14,718 bases of DNA from Gammaproteobacteria bacterium (GCA_012960755.1 DUAT01000143.1:1-14718); one strand, 5' to 3'. Positions 8,001 through 14,576 are shown, numbered from the stretch's first letter. The notes: generated by a model from the letters alone, not told the origin. Numbers and translations are program-made.

Positions 8001-8424
8001 CACTGGTAAAACTTTTTGCTACTGACCAGCTGGTCACCAGACTCTGTTGCGATGTAGTTGCCGAATAGCGTTCTGCGACCAGAAAGCCGTTCTTGATAAT
8101 CAGAACCGCCCCTGTGTCATTTCCCTCTGCGAACGCGTAGTCCATTGCATTGTTGATCGAATCAACACAGAGTCCCTGGGAACCTGGCGTCGCTACCTGC
8201 CAGTCATTCGTGGGGTAGACCTTGTTAAACGGACCTGAACTTACTGGTTCGGAACAGCCGGTATCATTCGTGCCGCTGCTGCCGCCTCCAGAGGGTGGGG
8301 GTGTAGTCGGTGGCGGTGCCGCAGCTTGTGGCGTAGACGAGGAGCTTCCTCCACCCCCTCCACCGCAGCCAGACAAGAACAGGAGCAGCATGACCAATAG
8401 GGTGTGAGACGTAGGTATTTTCAC
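5098..8424 (-). CDS. Lipoprotein fusion: serine beta-lactamase-like hydrolase, PKD domain, PQQ dehydrogenase-type propeller
   Basis: A 1108-residue single open frame. Residues 1-20 form a lipoprotein signal ending in the lipobox LSGC (Cys20). G21 follows, so an outer-membrane anchor is likely. A Gly/Ser/Pro-rich linker follows (21-56). Residues about 68-400 are a class C beta-lactamase/esterase fold: S134-V-A-K137, Y230-S-N232 and GVQGQ (341-345) in the third motif position. Residues about 412-504 are a PKD domain (ADAGRDQSV, NSDDPDNDSLLFDWQ). Residues about 515-1108 resemble a full quinoprotein propeller: WPVYAGNLSSDKYSPLTQIN, repeated blades such as LSTGELKW and NEGEILW, and HHDIWDYDLPA (827-837), which matches the active-site segment of membrane glucose dehydrogenase-type enzymes. 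There is no CXXCH, so no haem c domain. Start is GTG at 8424; a three-codon frame ATG-CCG-TGA overlaps it. Substrates of both catalytic parts are unknown. Confidence 0.92.
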   Translation of the reverse strand: MKIPTSHTLLVMLLLFLSGCGGGGGGSSSSTPQAAAPPPTTPPPSGGGSSGTNDTGCSEPVSSGPFNKVYPTNDWQVATPGSQGLCVDSINNAMDYAFAEGNDTGAVLIIKNGFLVAERYSATTSQQSLVTSWSVAKSFTSALIGAAFDDGFLIGPDQSMADFIPSWADTDKANITLEHLLTVRTALRLIQDDDNNGVPDGSDFYLGADQLAQSINRPLDGVPGDQLYNYSNSDVMLAGEVVHVATQMQPDDYLRERIGATIGFNGEWWVDASGNVLTYCCLDATARNFARFGWLFASEGNWNGQQVISADWINQSTSAALSGVYGYYWWPFGTGAYAALGVQGQMIVIYPELDLVILRFGNYTRAGDGSAIRAGENYHVTSEPANFDLGNFVTEALQDMAAAVPVSQNPNNAMPVADAGRDQSVMLGSIVTLFGGNSDDPDNDSLLFDWQITSRPESGHSAITGSGDSVNFIADELGTYEILLTVTDEFQAEGTDSVIITITNARDLLGAGTTQGMWPVYAGNLSSDKYSPLTQINGDNIDEVEIAWRWRSPDNDLTAVQNSVFEPTPLMIDGVLYTSTSFSQVAAIDAETGVSIWTHDPQSYLFGRPPNNGFLHRGVSYDEMNGRKTIYMPTGDARLIAVDAISGEPVSAFGILGTGIVDLLDDIPRLDPDATILDSVHDQPDVPDLTGVVTQVGNTSPGIICNDVLIVGSSIHDGEVLPPSPPGDVRGYDLSTGELKWTFHTVPREGEFGVDTWLDDTWQTNGNTNVWAPMSADEDLGQVYIPVSCPTNNYYGGRRHGDNLFANSIVALSCQTGERNWHFQTVHHDIWDYDLPAAPNLIDITVAGEPIKALAQVSKQGFVYVFDRVTGEPVWPIVETPVPGSTVPGEITSPTQPIPTRPAPFVRQGSALDDLVNSASAAGLDVGPLFTPPTTRGLIVTPGEGGGANWGGASYDPTTQMLYVAGFGPLTHKVTMTSGGLQNFYYGIPELFFGPTTGSPYAGLGSAITAYDMNEGEILWQVAGDANESNIGNSASMISGELLYYKNSSLSTLNVFNKTTGELLRAIPLGGRPTGSPMTYQLNGKQYIVVALGRQDELMELVALTLPD

Positions 8425-8536
8425 GGCATAAAATCTTCTCGTTCTGCGCAGAATGACACATCTATTGGGGATATGGAAATGGAACTCGTGGGCTGGTTAT
8501 TGTTCCGTATCCGCTTACGACTGAACCAGGTGGATC

Positions 8537-8663
8537 CTCCGAGAATTGAACGCATAATCCCATTTTTAGCCGCATTCTTACTTCTGTACTGGAATATGGC
8601 CGCAAAAGCTTGGTTTGCGGTCAAAAATGGGATAAATTCAACTCCTGCGTTAATTATCCGGAG
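8537..8663. repeat. 127-base imperfect inverted-repeat element with nested hairpins (MITE-like)
   Basis: The ends are CTCCG (8537-8541) and CGGAG (8659-8663). The next bases inward are related (AATT-region, then AACGCA on the left and its complement TGCGTT on the right). The strongest arms are 8557-8574 (ATCCCATTTTTAGCCGCA) and 8616-8633, which match as reverse complements at 16 of 18 bases. Inside, CCGCAAA (8600-8606) pairs perfectly with TTTGCGG (8614-8620) around a 7-base loop. Because 8616-8622 belongs to both stems, the long and short hairpins exclude each other. The element fills most of the space between the divergent genes starting at 8424 and 8724. It encodes nothing convincing. A non-autonomous mobile element or a dispersed structured repeat is likely; a switch-like leader for the Fic gene is possible. 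Confidence 0.65.
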
Positions 8664-8713
8664 ATAGCGTCCAGTTTCCAGGAAACACCAAAGCACAATT
8701 CACGAAAAAGAAT

Positions 8714-8721
8714 AGGCGGAG
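8714..8721 (+). promoter_or_regulatory. Ribosome binding site that fixes the Fic gene start
   Basis: AGGCGGAG lies 2 bases before the ATG at 8724. It is the best ribosome-site match in front of any in-frame start of this gene and argues against starts further upstream (such as TTG at 8610) that would run through the inverted-repeat element. Confidence 0.6.
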
Positions 8722-8723
8722 AA

Positions 8724-10259
8724 ATGAGGTCAAGAGCAGGCTACAGTTGGTTAAAGGAGGCTCATGACCTTCCTGTCATTGACCTATGGCAACCGTGCTG
8801 GATCGACAGCGCAACCAAAGGACGTAAAAAACGGGACCTGGGTACCCATAAAATTGAGCTTTTTGAAGCCAGTTATCAACCAGAAGACTCATTAACAGCA
8901 CAGCTCCAATTTGCCCTCCGTTACGAAGGGGTCAACTTACAGCTGCTGAGCTTGCTGTTAAACAAAACCGGGCATCAAGAGCTTTGCGACTGGATCTTGC
9001 AGAGCCCTGGCTCAGTTTATGCCAGACGTACTTGCTTCCTATATGAGTGGCTCACCCATAAGGAAATACCCATAGAAAGCCCAGTGTCGTCAAAGACTCG
9101 ATATGTGGACGCCCTTGATTCAGATATGCAATTTGGCTCAACTGTAATTGATCGGATGCCGAGATTCCGGGTCAACAATAACCTCCCTGGTACACCTCAA
9201 TTTTGTCCACTGGTTCGAAGAACTGGATTTCTGGAGGAAATCCGACACAAAGACCTCACGAAACAAACCAAACTCACACTCACCCGTTATGACGAAGACC
9301 TGGTCCACCGCGCAGCAGCCTTCTTATATCTCAAAGAGACTCAATCCTCTTTCGAGGTGGAACGTGAGAAACCATCATCCGATCGAGCGCAGCGTTTTGC
9401 TGATCTACTACGCCATGCAGATACGGGCCACCCACTTACAGAGGAGCGACTCGTAGAACTACAGAATGCCGTGGTCGACCCTCGCTTTCATGAATTTGGC
9501 TGGAGAAGTCAGCAAAACTGGCTTGGTGATGATCTGGGCTATCAACAGAAGATAGACTTCGTTCCGCCCCGCCCTGAGGACGTCCCCGGCCTTATGCAGG
9601 GCCTGTTAGATACCGCAGAGAAAGCAAGAGCTAACATTCAAGCTAACGACGATGATACGGCAACGGAGTCATCTCTAGACCCCTTGATATCCGCCGCCAT
9701 AATTGCTTTTGGTTTCGTGTTCATACACCCATTTATGGACGGGAATGGCCGCATCCACCGATACCTGATTCATGACGTGCTGGCCAATGCCGGCTTTACG
9801 CCACGAGGCATTGTACTGCCGGTGTCTGCCGTCATACTGGCCAACCTGGATCGGTATGTTGCCGTGCTCGAGAACTTTTCGAAGCCCGTAAGAGAAAAAA
9901 CCACTTACTCGCCTGCGCTGTCGGATGTAGTTGCGTCCGGAAACGACGCGGTCTATTTCAGTTATTTCGACGCAACCGAACAGACAGAGTTTCTATGTTG
10001 GGCACTGCTGCAAACCATTGAGAAGGATTTACACGAAGAAATCGATTTCCTCGTTGGCTTTGGTCGCGCTCAAAAGTTACTGAACGAACTCTTAGATTGG
10101 CCACGACATTCCTTAAGCCTATTTATCCGAGTCGTGCATCAAAACGAAGACCGACTTTCTAAAGCCAAGAAAGAGAGCCATTTTGACTGGATGACAGAAG
10201 AGGAAATAGCGCTGGCAGAGGCACGCGTCAAGGAAGCCTTTAATATGGCAGACGACTAA
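8724..10259 (+). CDS. Fic-family protein, predicted AMP transferase
   Basis: A 511-residue Fic/Doc protein. The catalytic motif HPFMDGNGRIHR (335-346) is complete, including the histidine that activates the target hydroxyl and the GNGR loop that binds ATP phosphates, so transfer of AMP to a target protein is expected. The flap segment FVPPRPEDVPGLMQGLL lies just upstream (about 279-295). N-terminal to it, SSFEVEREK (208-216) occupies the place of the autoinhibitory (S/T)xxxE(G/N) motif: S209 and E213 are present, but the last position is R214, not G or N. The segment SVYARRTCFLYEWLT near residue 97 is also typical of this long Fic subfamily. The ATG at 8724 follows a good ribosome site. Target is unknown, and no antitoxin partner is adjacent, as expected for a protein that carries its own inhibitor. 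The stop overlaps the serpin fragment on the other strand. Confidence 0.93.
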   Translation: MRSRAGYSWLKEAHDLPVIDLWQPCWIDSATKGRKKRDLGTHKIELFEASYQPEDSLTAQLQFALRYEGVNLQLLSLLLNKTGHQELCDWILQSPGSVYARRTCFLYEWLTHKEIPIESPVSSKTRYVDALDSDMQFGSTVIDRMPRFRVNNNLPGTPQFCPLVRRTGFLEEIRHKDLTKQTKLTLTRYDEDLVHRAAAFLYLKETQSSFEVEREKPSSDRAQRFADLLRHADTGHPLTEERLVELQNAVVDPRFHEFGWRSQQNWLGDDLGYQQKIDFVPPRPEDVPGLMQGLLDTAEKARANIQANDDDTATESSLDPLISAAIIAFGFVFIHPFMDGNGRIHRYLIHDVLANAGFTPRGIVLPVSAVILANLDRYVAVLENFSKPVREKTTYSPALSDVVASGNDAVYFSYFDATEQTEFLCWALLQTIEKDLHEEIDFLVGFGRAQKLLNELLDWPRHSLSLFIRVVHQNEDRLSKAKKESHFDWMTEEEIALAEARVKEAFNMADD

Positions 10260-10495
10260 CCCGCACTTGTCTTCGTCGGGTCAAACACCTGTCCCATGAA
10301 CACGATAAGACCAGTCATTCGTTGATATATCAAAAACACAAAGGGCCGATCGAAAATCATGTCGATCGGATCTGAGGTATACCTTGACGTCGCCAATAAC
10401 CTAGTGTGGGTGGCGGAAGCTGCTTCAACGCCCTTTTCGTCAACCGCCAGGAAGTTCGCTTGAACAAGGTTTCCAACAAAGATGTTCTCGGTAGA
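10256..10495 (-). pseudogene. C-terminal fragment of a serpin (serine protease inhibitor)
   Basis: Minus-strand reading gives 79 residues from just after an in-frame TAA (10496-10498) to a TAG at 10256-10258. The sequence is diagnostic for serpins: NFLAVDEKGVEAASAT is the strand and hinge before the reactive-centre loop, followed by DRPFVFLIYQRMTG and LIVFMGQV, the conserved C-terminal strands. Counting from the hinge glutamate as P17, the loop would end near P1-P1' Thr-Ser. P14 is Val rather than the usual Thr/Ser, but the small-residue hinge (AASA) of an inhibitory serpin is kept. A whole serpin has about 370-420 residues; the first 80% is absent and no start codon opens this frame, so it is a remnant. 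It overlaps the Fic stop by two bases. Confidence 0.8.
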
Positions 10496-10514
10496 TTAAT
10501 AGAATTCAGACAGA

Positions 10515-10715
10515 TCATAGTTGGGGAAGATGCACTGCTACTAAGAAATCCTCTGGGTCTGAGATATCCAGGTTCAACACATCATCAATCGATTGACACT
10601 CCCTGGCCTGTTTTAACAATTCCACTGTCTCATCCTTCTCTAGTAACAACTGGTCCCTCAGCGAAAACACGTGATCGACGACATTATTGATGGATGCATG
10701 GAGGTTGTAGTTCAT
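10515..10715 (-). CDS. Possible small hypothetical protein, 66 residues
   Basis: The ORF runs from an ATG at 10715 to a TGA at 10515-10517. The product is hydrophilic, acidic and probably helical (SLRDQLLLEKDETVELLKQ, then SIDDVLNLDISDPEDFL), with no signal peptide or membrane segment. A weak GGA lies 2 bases before the start. It sits directly upstream of the serpin fragment on the same strand but in a different frame, and shows no serpin features. It may be a separate small gene or sequence that replaced the serpin N-terminus. Its start overlaps the start of the plus-strand ORF at 10694 by 22 bases, so at least one of these two starts is probably wrong. Confidence 0.35.
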   Translation of the reverse strand: MNYNLHASINNVVDHVFSLRDQLLLEKDETVELLKQARECQSIDDVLNLDISDPEDFLVAVHLPQL

Positions 10716-11050
10716 ATTCCAGATTCTACGATTATACTGTATGCGTGTACAGCATCCGTATCAGAACAAATCACCGCCTTGATGAGTATCGCCATGGAGA
10801 TAAAGCCAATGTTGGCGTACTCCTGAAATCAGGCAAGGTTCGGTTTTACAAGTGGAGAGGATTTACCCTTGATATCGTCCACCCGGTAAAGCTGCAGGTT
10901 GAGGCGTTCACTAATGAAACAGACTGGGACCCGATGAATAAGCACTCCAAGATGCCAATCTGGAGAGAACTGAAACCAGGCGAATATCTGCTGGGTAGCT
11001 GGAACAATGGATTTGTTTATACTGTACTTCCATTTCGTGTGTTGAACTGA
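10694..11050 (+). CDS. Hypothetical protein, up to 118 residues
   Basis: The ORF runs from an ATG at 10694 to a TGA at 11048-11050. I do not recognise a family. From about residue 33 the sequence reads like a compact soluble domain: YRHGDKANVGVLLKSGKVRF, then WRGFTLDIVHPVKLQVEAF, and the tail GSWNNGFVYTVLPFRVLN. The first 30 residues are odd (Cys, Tyr and Ser rich), so the true start may be the GTG at 10745 (VYSIRIRT) or the gene may be a fragment joined to unrelated sequence. No clear ribosome site precedes either start. It converges with the lipoprotein gene ending at 11115. The 64 bases between them hold a 7-bp hairpin (11090-11110) but no T-tract. Confidence 0.5.
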   Translation: MHGGCSSYSRFYDYTVCVYSIRIRTNHRLDEYRHGDKANVGVLLKSGKVRFYKWRGFTLDIVHPVKLQVEAFTNETDWDPMNKHSKMPIWRELKPGEYLLGSWNNGFVYTVLPFRVLN

Positions 11051-11114
11051 TCACATTTTTGCACCAGTATCTCGTCACCGGACCATGGCCGCAGGCGCAT
11101 ATTGCCTGTGCTGG

Positions 11115-11522
11115 TTAGAAGCCATTCACTTTCACAAAAATGGCCTTGCCCGATACGGTTTTTGCCGTAACAGGAACGGCATACGTATAATCCCCTTGTC
11201 CACCGAGGAGTGTGTATGTCTGTTCAGCGGTCGTTTCAATCAAAATTCCATTTGCTCCCAATTTAGCAGCTTGATTCTTTAGTTCTTGCACTGCGTAATC
11301 CACCGAGCCTTGTTGCGTCCAACCCGAATCGCTTGAGGCATTAACTATCCCGATAATTTCATAATTGTCTGGAACTTCTAGATACAAGATAACTTGGCTG
11401 GGCTCTATGGGGGTTTTTACTTCGCCCACTACAATCGACGATCCGGATGCGCAGCCTGCAAGAAACTGTATTGTTACAAGTAAGGTGTAAATCTTAAGAT
11501 TGATTTCGTTACATCTCCTCAT
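11115..11522 (-). CDS. Small predicted lipoprotein, 135 residues
   Basis: The signal peptide ends in the lipobox LAGC (Cys24), giving a mature lipoprotein of about 112 residues. The mature part contains YEIIGIVNASSDSGW and a helix AVQELKNQAAKLGANGILIE. This arrangement (a strand with GxV, then a helix ending in LGANG) recalls RcsF, DUF4156 and YbjQ-like small envelope proteins, though I cannot assign one. It is likely envelope-anchored; function is unknown. The ATG at 11522 is supported by GAGGTG 5 bases upstream, located inside the preceding gene, which it overlaps by 14 bases. The two are therefore probably translationally coupled. A second purine-rich stretch just after the ATG is not followed by another usable start. 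Confidence 0.75.
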   Translation of the reverse strand: MRRCNEINLKIYTLLVTIQFLAGCASGSSIVVGEVKTPIEPSQVILYLEVPDNYEIIGIVNASSDSGWTQQGSVDYAVQELKNQAAKLGANGILIETTAEQTYTLLGGQGDYTYAVPVTAKTVSGKAIFVKVNGF

Positions 11523-11745
11523 GGTTCACCTCAACCAGCCAATCGTGCTTAATACAATATTCAATGAAATGCCCCGGCTGTTTACTTTTGTCGCCAGGTT
11601 CGTGGAACTCCATCGCATCGTAAAGCAGGTCGTAAGTTCTAGGGCCGACAGCTAACAACGTCCTGATAATCTCCCAAGATATTTTGTTGTGTGCTGCCGT
11701 GTGGCAGGGTGTCTTTCCAAATGTGTATCGTTGGTTCTTGCTCAT
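11509..11745 (-). CDS. Hypothetical 78-residue protein, possibly a winged-helix fold
   Basis: The ORF runs from an ATG at 11745 to a TAA at 11509-11511. The soluble product has ISWEIIRTLLAVGPRTYDLL, an amphipathic helix and a turn that could begin a helix-turn-helix, then HFIEYCIKHDWLVEV, which resembles the final helix and wing strand of small winged-helix proteins. This resemblance is by eye and weak. There is no membrane segment. Its 3' end overlaps the start of the small lipoprotein gene by 14 bases, so the two form a unit. The ribosome site is weak. Confidence 0.5.
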   Translation of the reverse strand: MSKNQRYTFGKTPCHTAAHNKISWEIIRTLLAVGPRTYDLLYDAMEFHEPGDKSKQPGHFIEYCIKHDWLVEVNHEEM

Positions 11746-12326
11746 AGTGATGACAACGAAATCCTGATTGAGTTTCTATTAGACAATTAGCGAGTTAGTA
11801 ATATTCGTCAATTCAGGCCAAATATCAGTCATGAGCATAGCGTGAGAAAAAATCAACGATGAATTTGTTTGGTGATCTGACGCGGATTGGCAGGGAAAAG
11901 AGAATTTATGCTGTAGCAGGTCTCAGGCTCCCCGTGGGCAGGATTGATATTAACTGAGGATGTTCCTGGCTGTAAGCCATTCGCCATAGATCGTGTAAGA
12001 ACTATCGTGATACCACCGTGCGAGTATGGCTATTGATTATTTACTGTACAGCTGGACTGCGTAAAAATCAGAATCACCATGGACTAGAGCCTTTGCTGGT
12101 ATCAGATGCGTGCAAAGTTACCCATGGTGGCCAGGATCTGTGGTCATCAATTCTATGTCAGCTATCGAGGGTGGAGGAGACATCAACAAACCAGGATTCC
12201 GAATCTGGATTTTAGCCGGGTTCGGCCATGAGCGGACGTTCGGCGATGATTTTAGCGCCCACATTTGGGGCCGAAGTACGAGAGCACGGTCATCGCGATG
12301 ATTATCGACAGCAGTTTCATACGCAT
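11746..12326. other. Intergenic stretch without a secure gene
   Basis: About 580 bases between the amidohydrolase gene and the small minus-strand gene starting at 11745. Several short frames are open, but none has a domain, a ribosome site and a plausible length together. The most suggestive is a 22-codon minus-strand frame at 12252-12320 (MKLLSIIIAMTVLSYFG...) that starts 6 bases after the amidohydrolase stop and looks like the beginning of a signal peptide. In another minus-strand frame the next stretch reads VGAKIIAERPLMAEPG before a stop. Together these may be a decayed gene. No tRNA, array or strong terminator is seen. Confidence 0.5.
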
Positions 12327-14159
12327 TTACTTAGTTCTTTCCGAGGAGTTTAGAGCAATTTCCATCTCGTCGAATTTATCGGTATCAGCAGGGTCGTCAT
12401 CGCCGATGCCAAACAACAAGTCGTGAACAACACGGCCGTCAAACATCGTTGCAAGAACTTTGGTTTTAGGAATCGCTTCCGCATCAATCTTAAATATATT
12501 CTGGTCAAGTAAAATAAGATCAGCTTTCTTACCGACCTCGATCGACCCGATCTGATCACTTATACCCAACATACGGGCGCCACCCATTGTGTACGCACGC
12601 ACACCTTCTTCAAGCAGCATGACTTGATCAATCGGCTTCAGCACTAAACCGGGTTCACTGCCAAGAACTTCTGCTTTCCCCGGCGGTGCCGAACGATGCA
12701 TGGCTGTATAGATGTTATTGAATGGGTTAACCCCATCAGTGAAACCGCCGGGAGTTGCCGGCCAGTCAGCACCAAATGCGACGTTAACACCATTGTCTTC
12801 CCACCAGCGGAATGGGAACTGTCGCTCCTCCAGAACTTTCGCATTAACGTTCTCAGCATAGGACGGCAGCACAACTGCCCAGTTTCCAGTTGACTGAGCG
12901 GTCACGTCGAAATCGACGTACATCTGGCGATCATCCGGATGCACCATTTGAGAATGCGTAGTACTAAATAATGTCTTGTGACCGGCGGCACGAAGATCAC
13001 CAGCAACTTGCAAAGCATTACGTGTCGCCGCATCACCAATCGTATGTACCGTTGTGTTGTAACCTAGTTCGGCCGCACCCAATGCCATTGCTCCCAAAGA
13101 TCCGCGGTCAAAATACAACGAGCCATTGTCACCAGTAGATAGGTAAGGCTCCAGCATCGCTGCCTTCTGATTTTCTATAACGCTGTCCCCTGAAACTTTC
13201 AGCGTGTCGAACCAAAGCGTATCAGTGCGATATTTTCTCGCGAAGCCATCGAGTTTTTCCACCGCAGTCTCTGCGAGCGCTGGTGTGTTGATGTAGTAAG
13301 TTACGCTCAAGCGTAATGGGAGCTCGCCCGCCTCACTAAGCTGATACATCGCTTCGTACGCCTCTTCAGTTGCAATAGGCGCACCCATGTCAATTGCGGT
13401 GGTAAAGCCAAATTCACTTAAACCCTCAACAATATTCGGCAGCGCTGCGGCCATGGTTTCAGCAGTAATCGCGTTTGTTGCTACAGCAATAGGCGCATGA
13501 GCCGGGCCACCTTTGACGGCACCCGTAGCCTCACCATTGTCGTCACGAATGTACTCACCACCTGCCGGGTCGGGCGTCTCGTTGGTGATGCCGGAAATTT
13601 CCAACGCTTTGGAGTTTACCCACACGGCATGCATCGTATGATCCAGCAAATAGACTGGACGATCCGGAACGATTTCATCGAGCATGGCTTTATTGGGCCC
13701 AAGTCCATCAAATAGGCCCGAAAAATAGCTGGCACCAAATATCGTTTCTTTGTCCGGGTTGGCATCCGCATACGCTTTCACTTTGGCGAGCACATCCTCG
13801 ATAGTGTCAGTGGTCTCCAGAATAGCGCCGGAAATAGTCGCGCCGCCCAACGCCAGATGAATATGTGATTCGACCAGACCTGGCAACATCAATCTGCCAC
13901 CCAGGTCCGCCGTTACCGTATTGTCACCAATGAATGCCTGGGCACCGTCGTTGCTACCGACGTAGACAATCGTATTGCCCTGCACAGCGACAGCATCTGC
14001 CCACTCCTGCTTAGGGTTAACGGTGTATACGCTGCCATTGGTAAACACGTAATCAGCTGCGGTTGAGTTTGAGCCCGGTTTGGGCTGCTCCGGACTCTCC
14101 TGAGCGCATCCTGCAAGAAACAATGCGACGACAACAATCGCGCTTAAGGTAACTTTCAT
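12327..14159 (-). CDS. YtcJ-type amidohydrolase (Amidohydro_3), lipoprotein
   Basis: A 610-residue metal-dependent hydrolase predicted to act on C-N or related bonds in the periplasm or at the envelope. Substrate is unknown. The signal peptide ends in the lipobox LAGC with Cys18 (numbering from the ATG at 14159), followed by AQES. Family features: an N-terminal beta-sandwich strand ADYVFTNGSVYTVN, metal-binding H99-x-H101 (PGLVESHIH), HAVWVNSKAL (177-186), K321 in the expected region, H372-TIGD (372-376), H402 in THSQ, and D465 in GADWP. The C-terminal beta-sandwich returns with GSIEVGKKADLILLDQN. All key residues are present. I start at 14159 because it gives a proper signal peptide and has GGGA 6 bases upstream; an in-frame start at 14225 would put 22 polar residues in front of the signal. 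No co-directional neighbour is close enough to suggest an operon, except possible decayed sequence downstream. Confidence 0.93.
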   Translation of the reverse strand: MKVTLSAIVVVALFLAGCAQESPEQPKPGSNSTAADYVFTNGSVYTVNPKQEWADAVAVQGNTIVYVGSNDGAQAFIGDNTVTADLGGRLMLPGLVESHIHLALGGATISGAILETTDTIEDVLAKVKAYADANPDKETIFGASYFSGLFDGLGPNKAMLDEIVPDRPVYLLDHTMHAVWVNSKALEISGITNETPDPAGGEYIRDDNGEATGAVKGGPAHAPIAVATNAITAETMAAALPNIVEGLSEFGFTTAIDMGAPIATEEAYEAMYQLSEAGELPLRLSVTYYINTPALAETAVEKLDGFARKYRTDTLWFDTLKVSGDSVIENQKAAMLEPYLSTGDNGSLYFDRGSLGAMALGAAELGYNTTVHTIGDAATRNALQVAGDLRAAGHKTLFSTTHSQMVHPDDRQMYVDFDVTAQSTGNWAVVLPSYAENVNAKVLEERQFPFRWWEDNGVNVAFGADWPATPGGFTDGVNPFNNIYTAMHRSAPPGKAEVLGSEPGLVLKPIDQVMLLEEGVRAYTMGGARMLGISDQIGSIEVGKKADLILLDQNIFKIDAEAIPKTKVLATMFDGRVVHDLLFGIGDDDPADTDKFDEMEIALNSSERTK

Positions 14160-14576
14160 GACGATTCCCAAGTTTTTATATGTGGTTGACGCCGGTTTCT
14201 TGGCCTGTGAATCAAATTTACACAATTCTTCACCATTCCTCTACCACCCGACCGCGGCTCTTGTTCCGAGAATACCACGATGATCTTGCAAGAAAGGTTC
14301 GAGGGTGGATTGGGTTTTTCTAGACTAACGATACCGGGGTTTACTATTGATAAAATATGTTATCACGAATAACGATTCGGTAGCTTGGCGTACACAGCGC
14401 CAATTCTGAACAAAACTCGTTGATCCTGTCAGATGTCGCTAACCACCCCATAACGGCGCTAATTCTGATGCAAATGACAGCGTGTGAAATTGAGCTAACG
14501 GCCATAACCGGCAAAAATTGCCATTATTCTTTCCTAAAGTTAGTATCAGCAGAAAACTGCATGGACTGCGAATAAA
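14160..14576. other. Intergenic region with short repeats upstream of the amidohydrolase gene
   Basis: This region must hold the promoter of the minus-strand amidohydrolase gene; I cannot place a convincing -35/-10 pair. Small symmetric elements are seen: GTTAT-CACGA-ATAAC at 14359-14373 (5-base arms) and the perfect palindrome GGCAAAAATTGCC at 14510-14522. A near direct repeat, GCGCCAATTCTGA (14397-14409) and GCGCTAATTCTGA (14456-14468), differs at one base. ATTCTGATGC (14462-14471) recurs inverted as GCATCAGAAT (14582-14591). No coding frame, tRNA or array is evident. Confidence 0.45.

Noticed and set aside
8404..8696. Plus- and minus-strand ORFs of about 90 residues across the divergent promoter region
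   Set aside because: Both run through the inverted-repeat element, lack ribosome sites and have no domain; they are best explained as chance frames in the repeat.
11090..11110. Hairpin between the convergent genes as a Rho-independent terminator
   Set aside because: The stem is 7 bp with one G-U pair, and neither strand shows a following run of T.
11859..11957. 32-codon plus-strand ORF (MNLFGDLTRIGREKRIYAVA...)
   Set aside because: Too short, with no ribosome site and no context that would support translation.
12018..12301. Overlapping plus-strand ORFs of 63-65 residues
   Set aside because: Arg/Ser/Trp-rich chance frames that overlap each other and have no domain or ribosome site.
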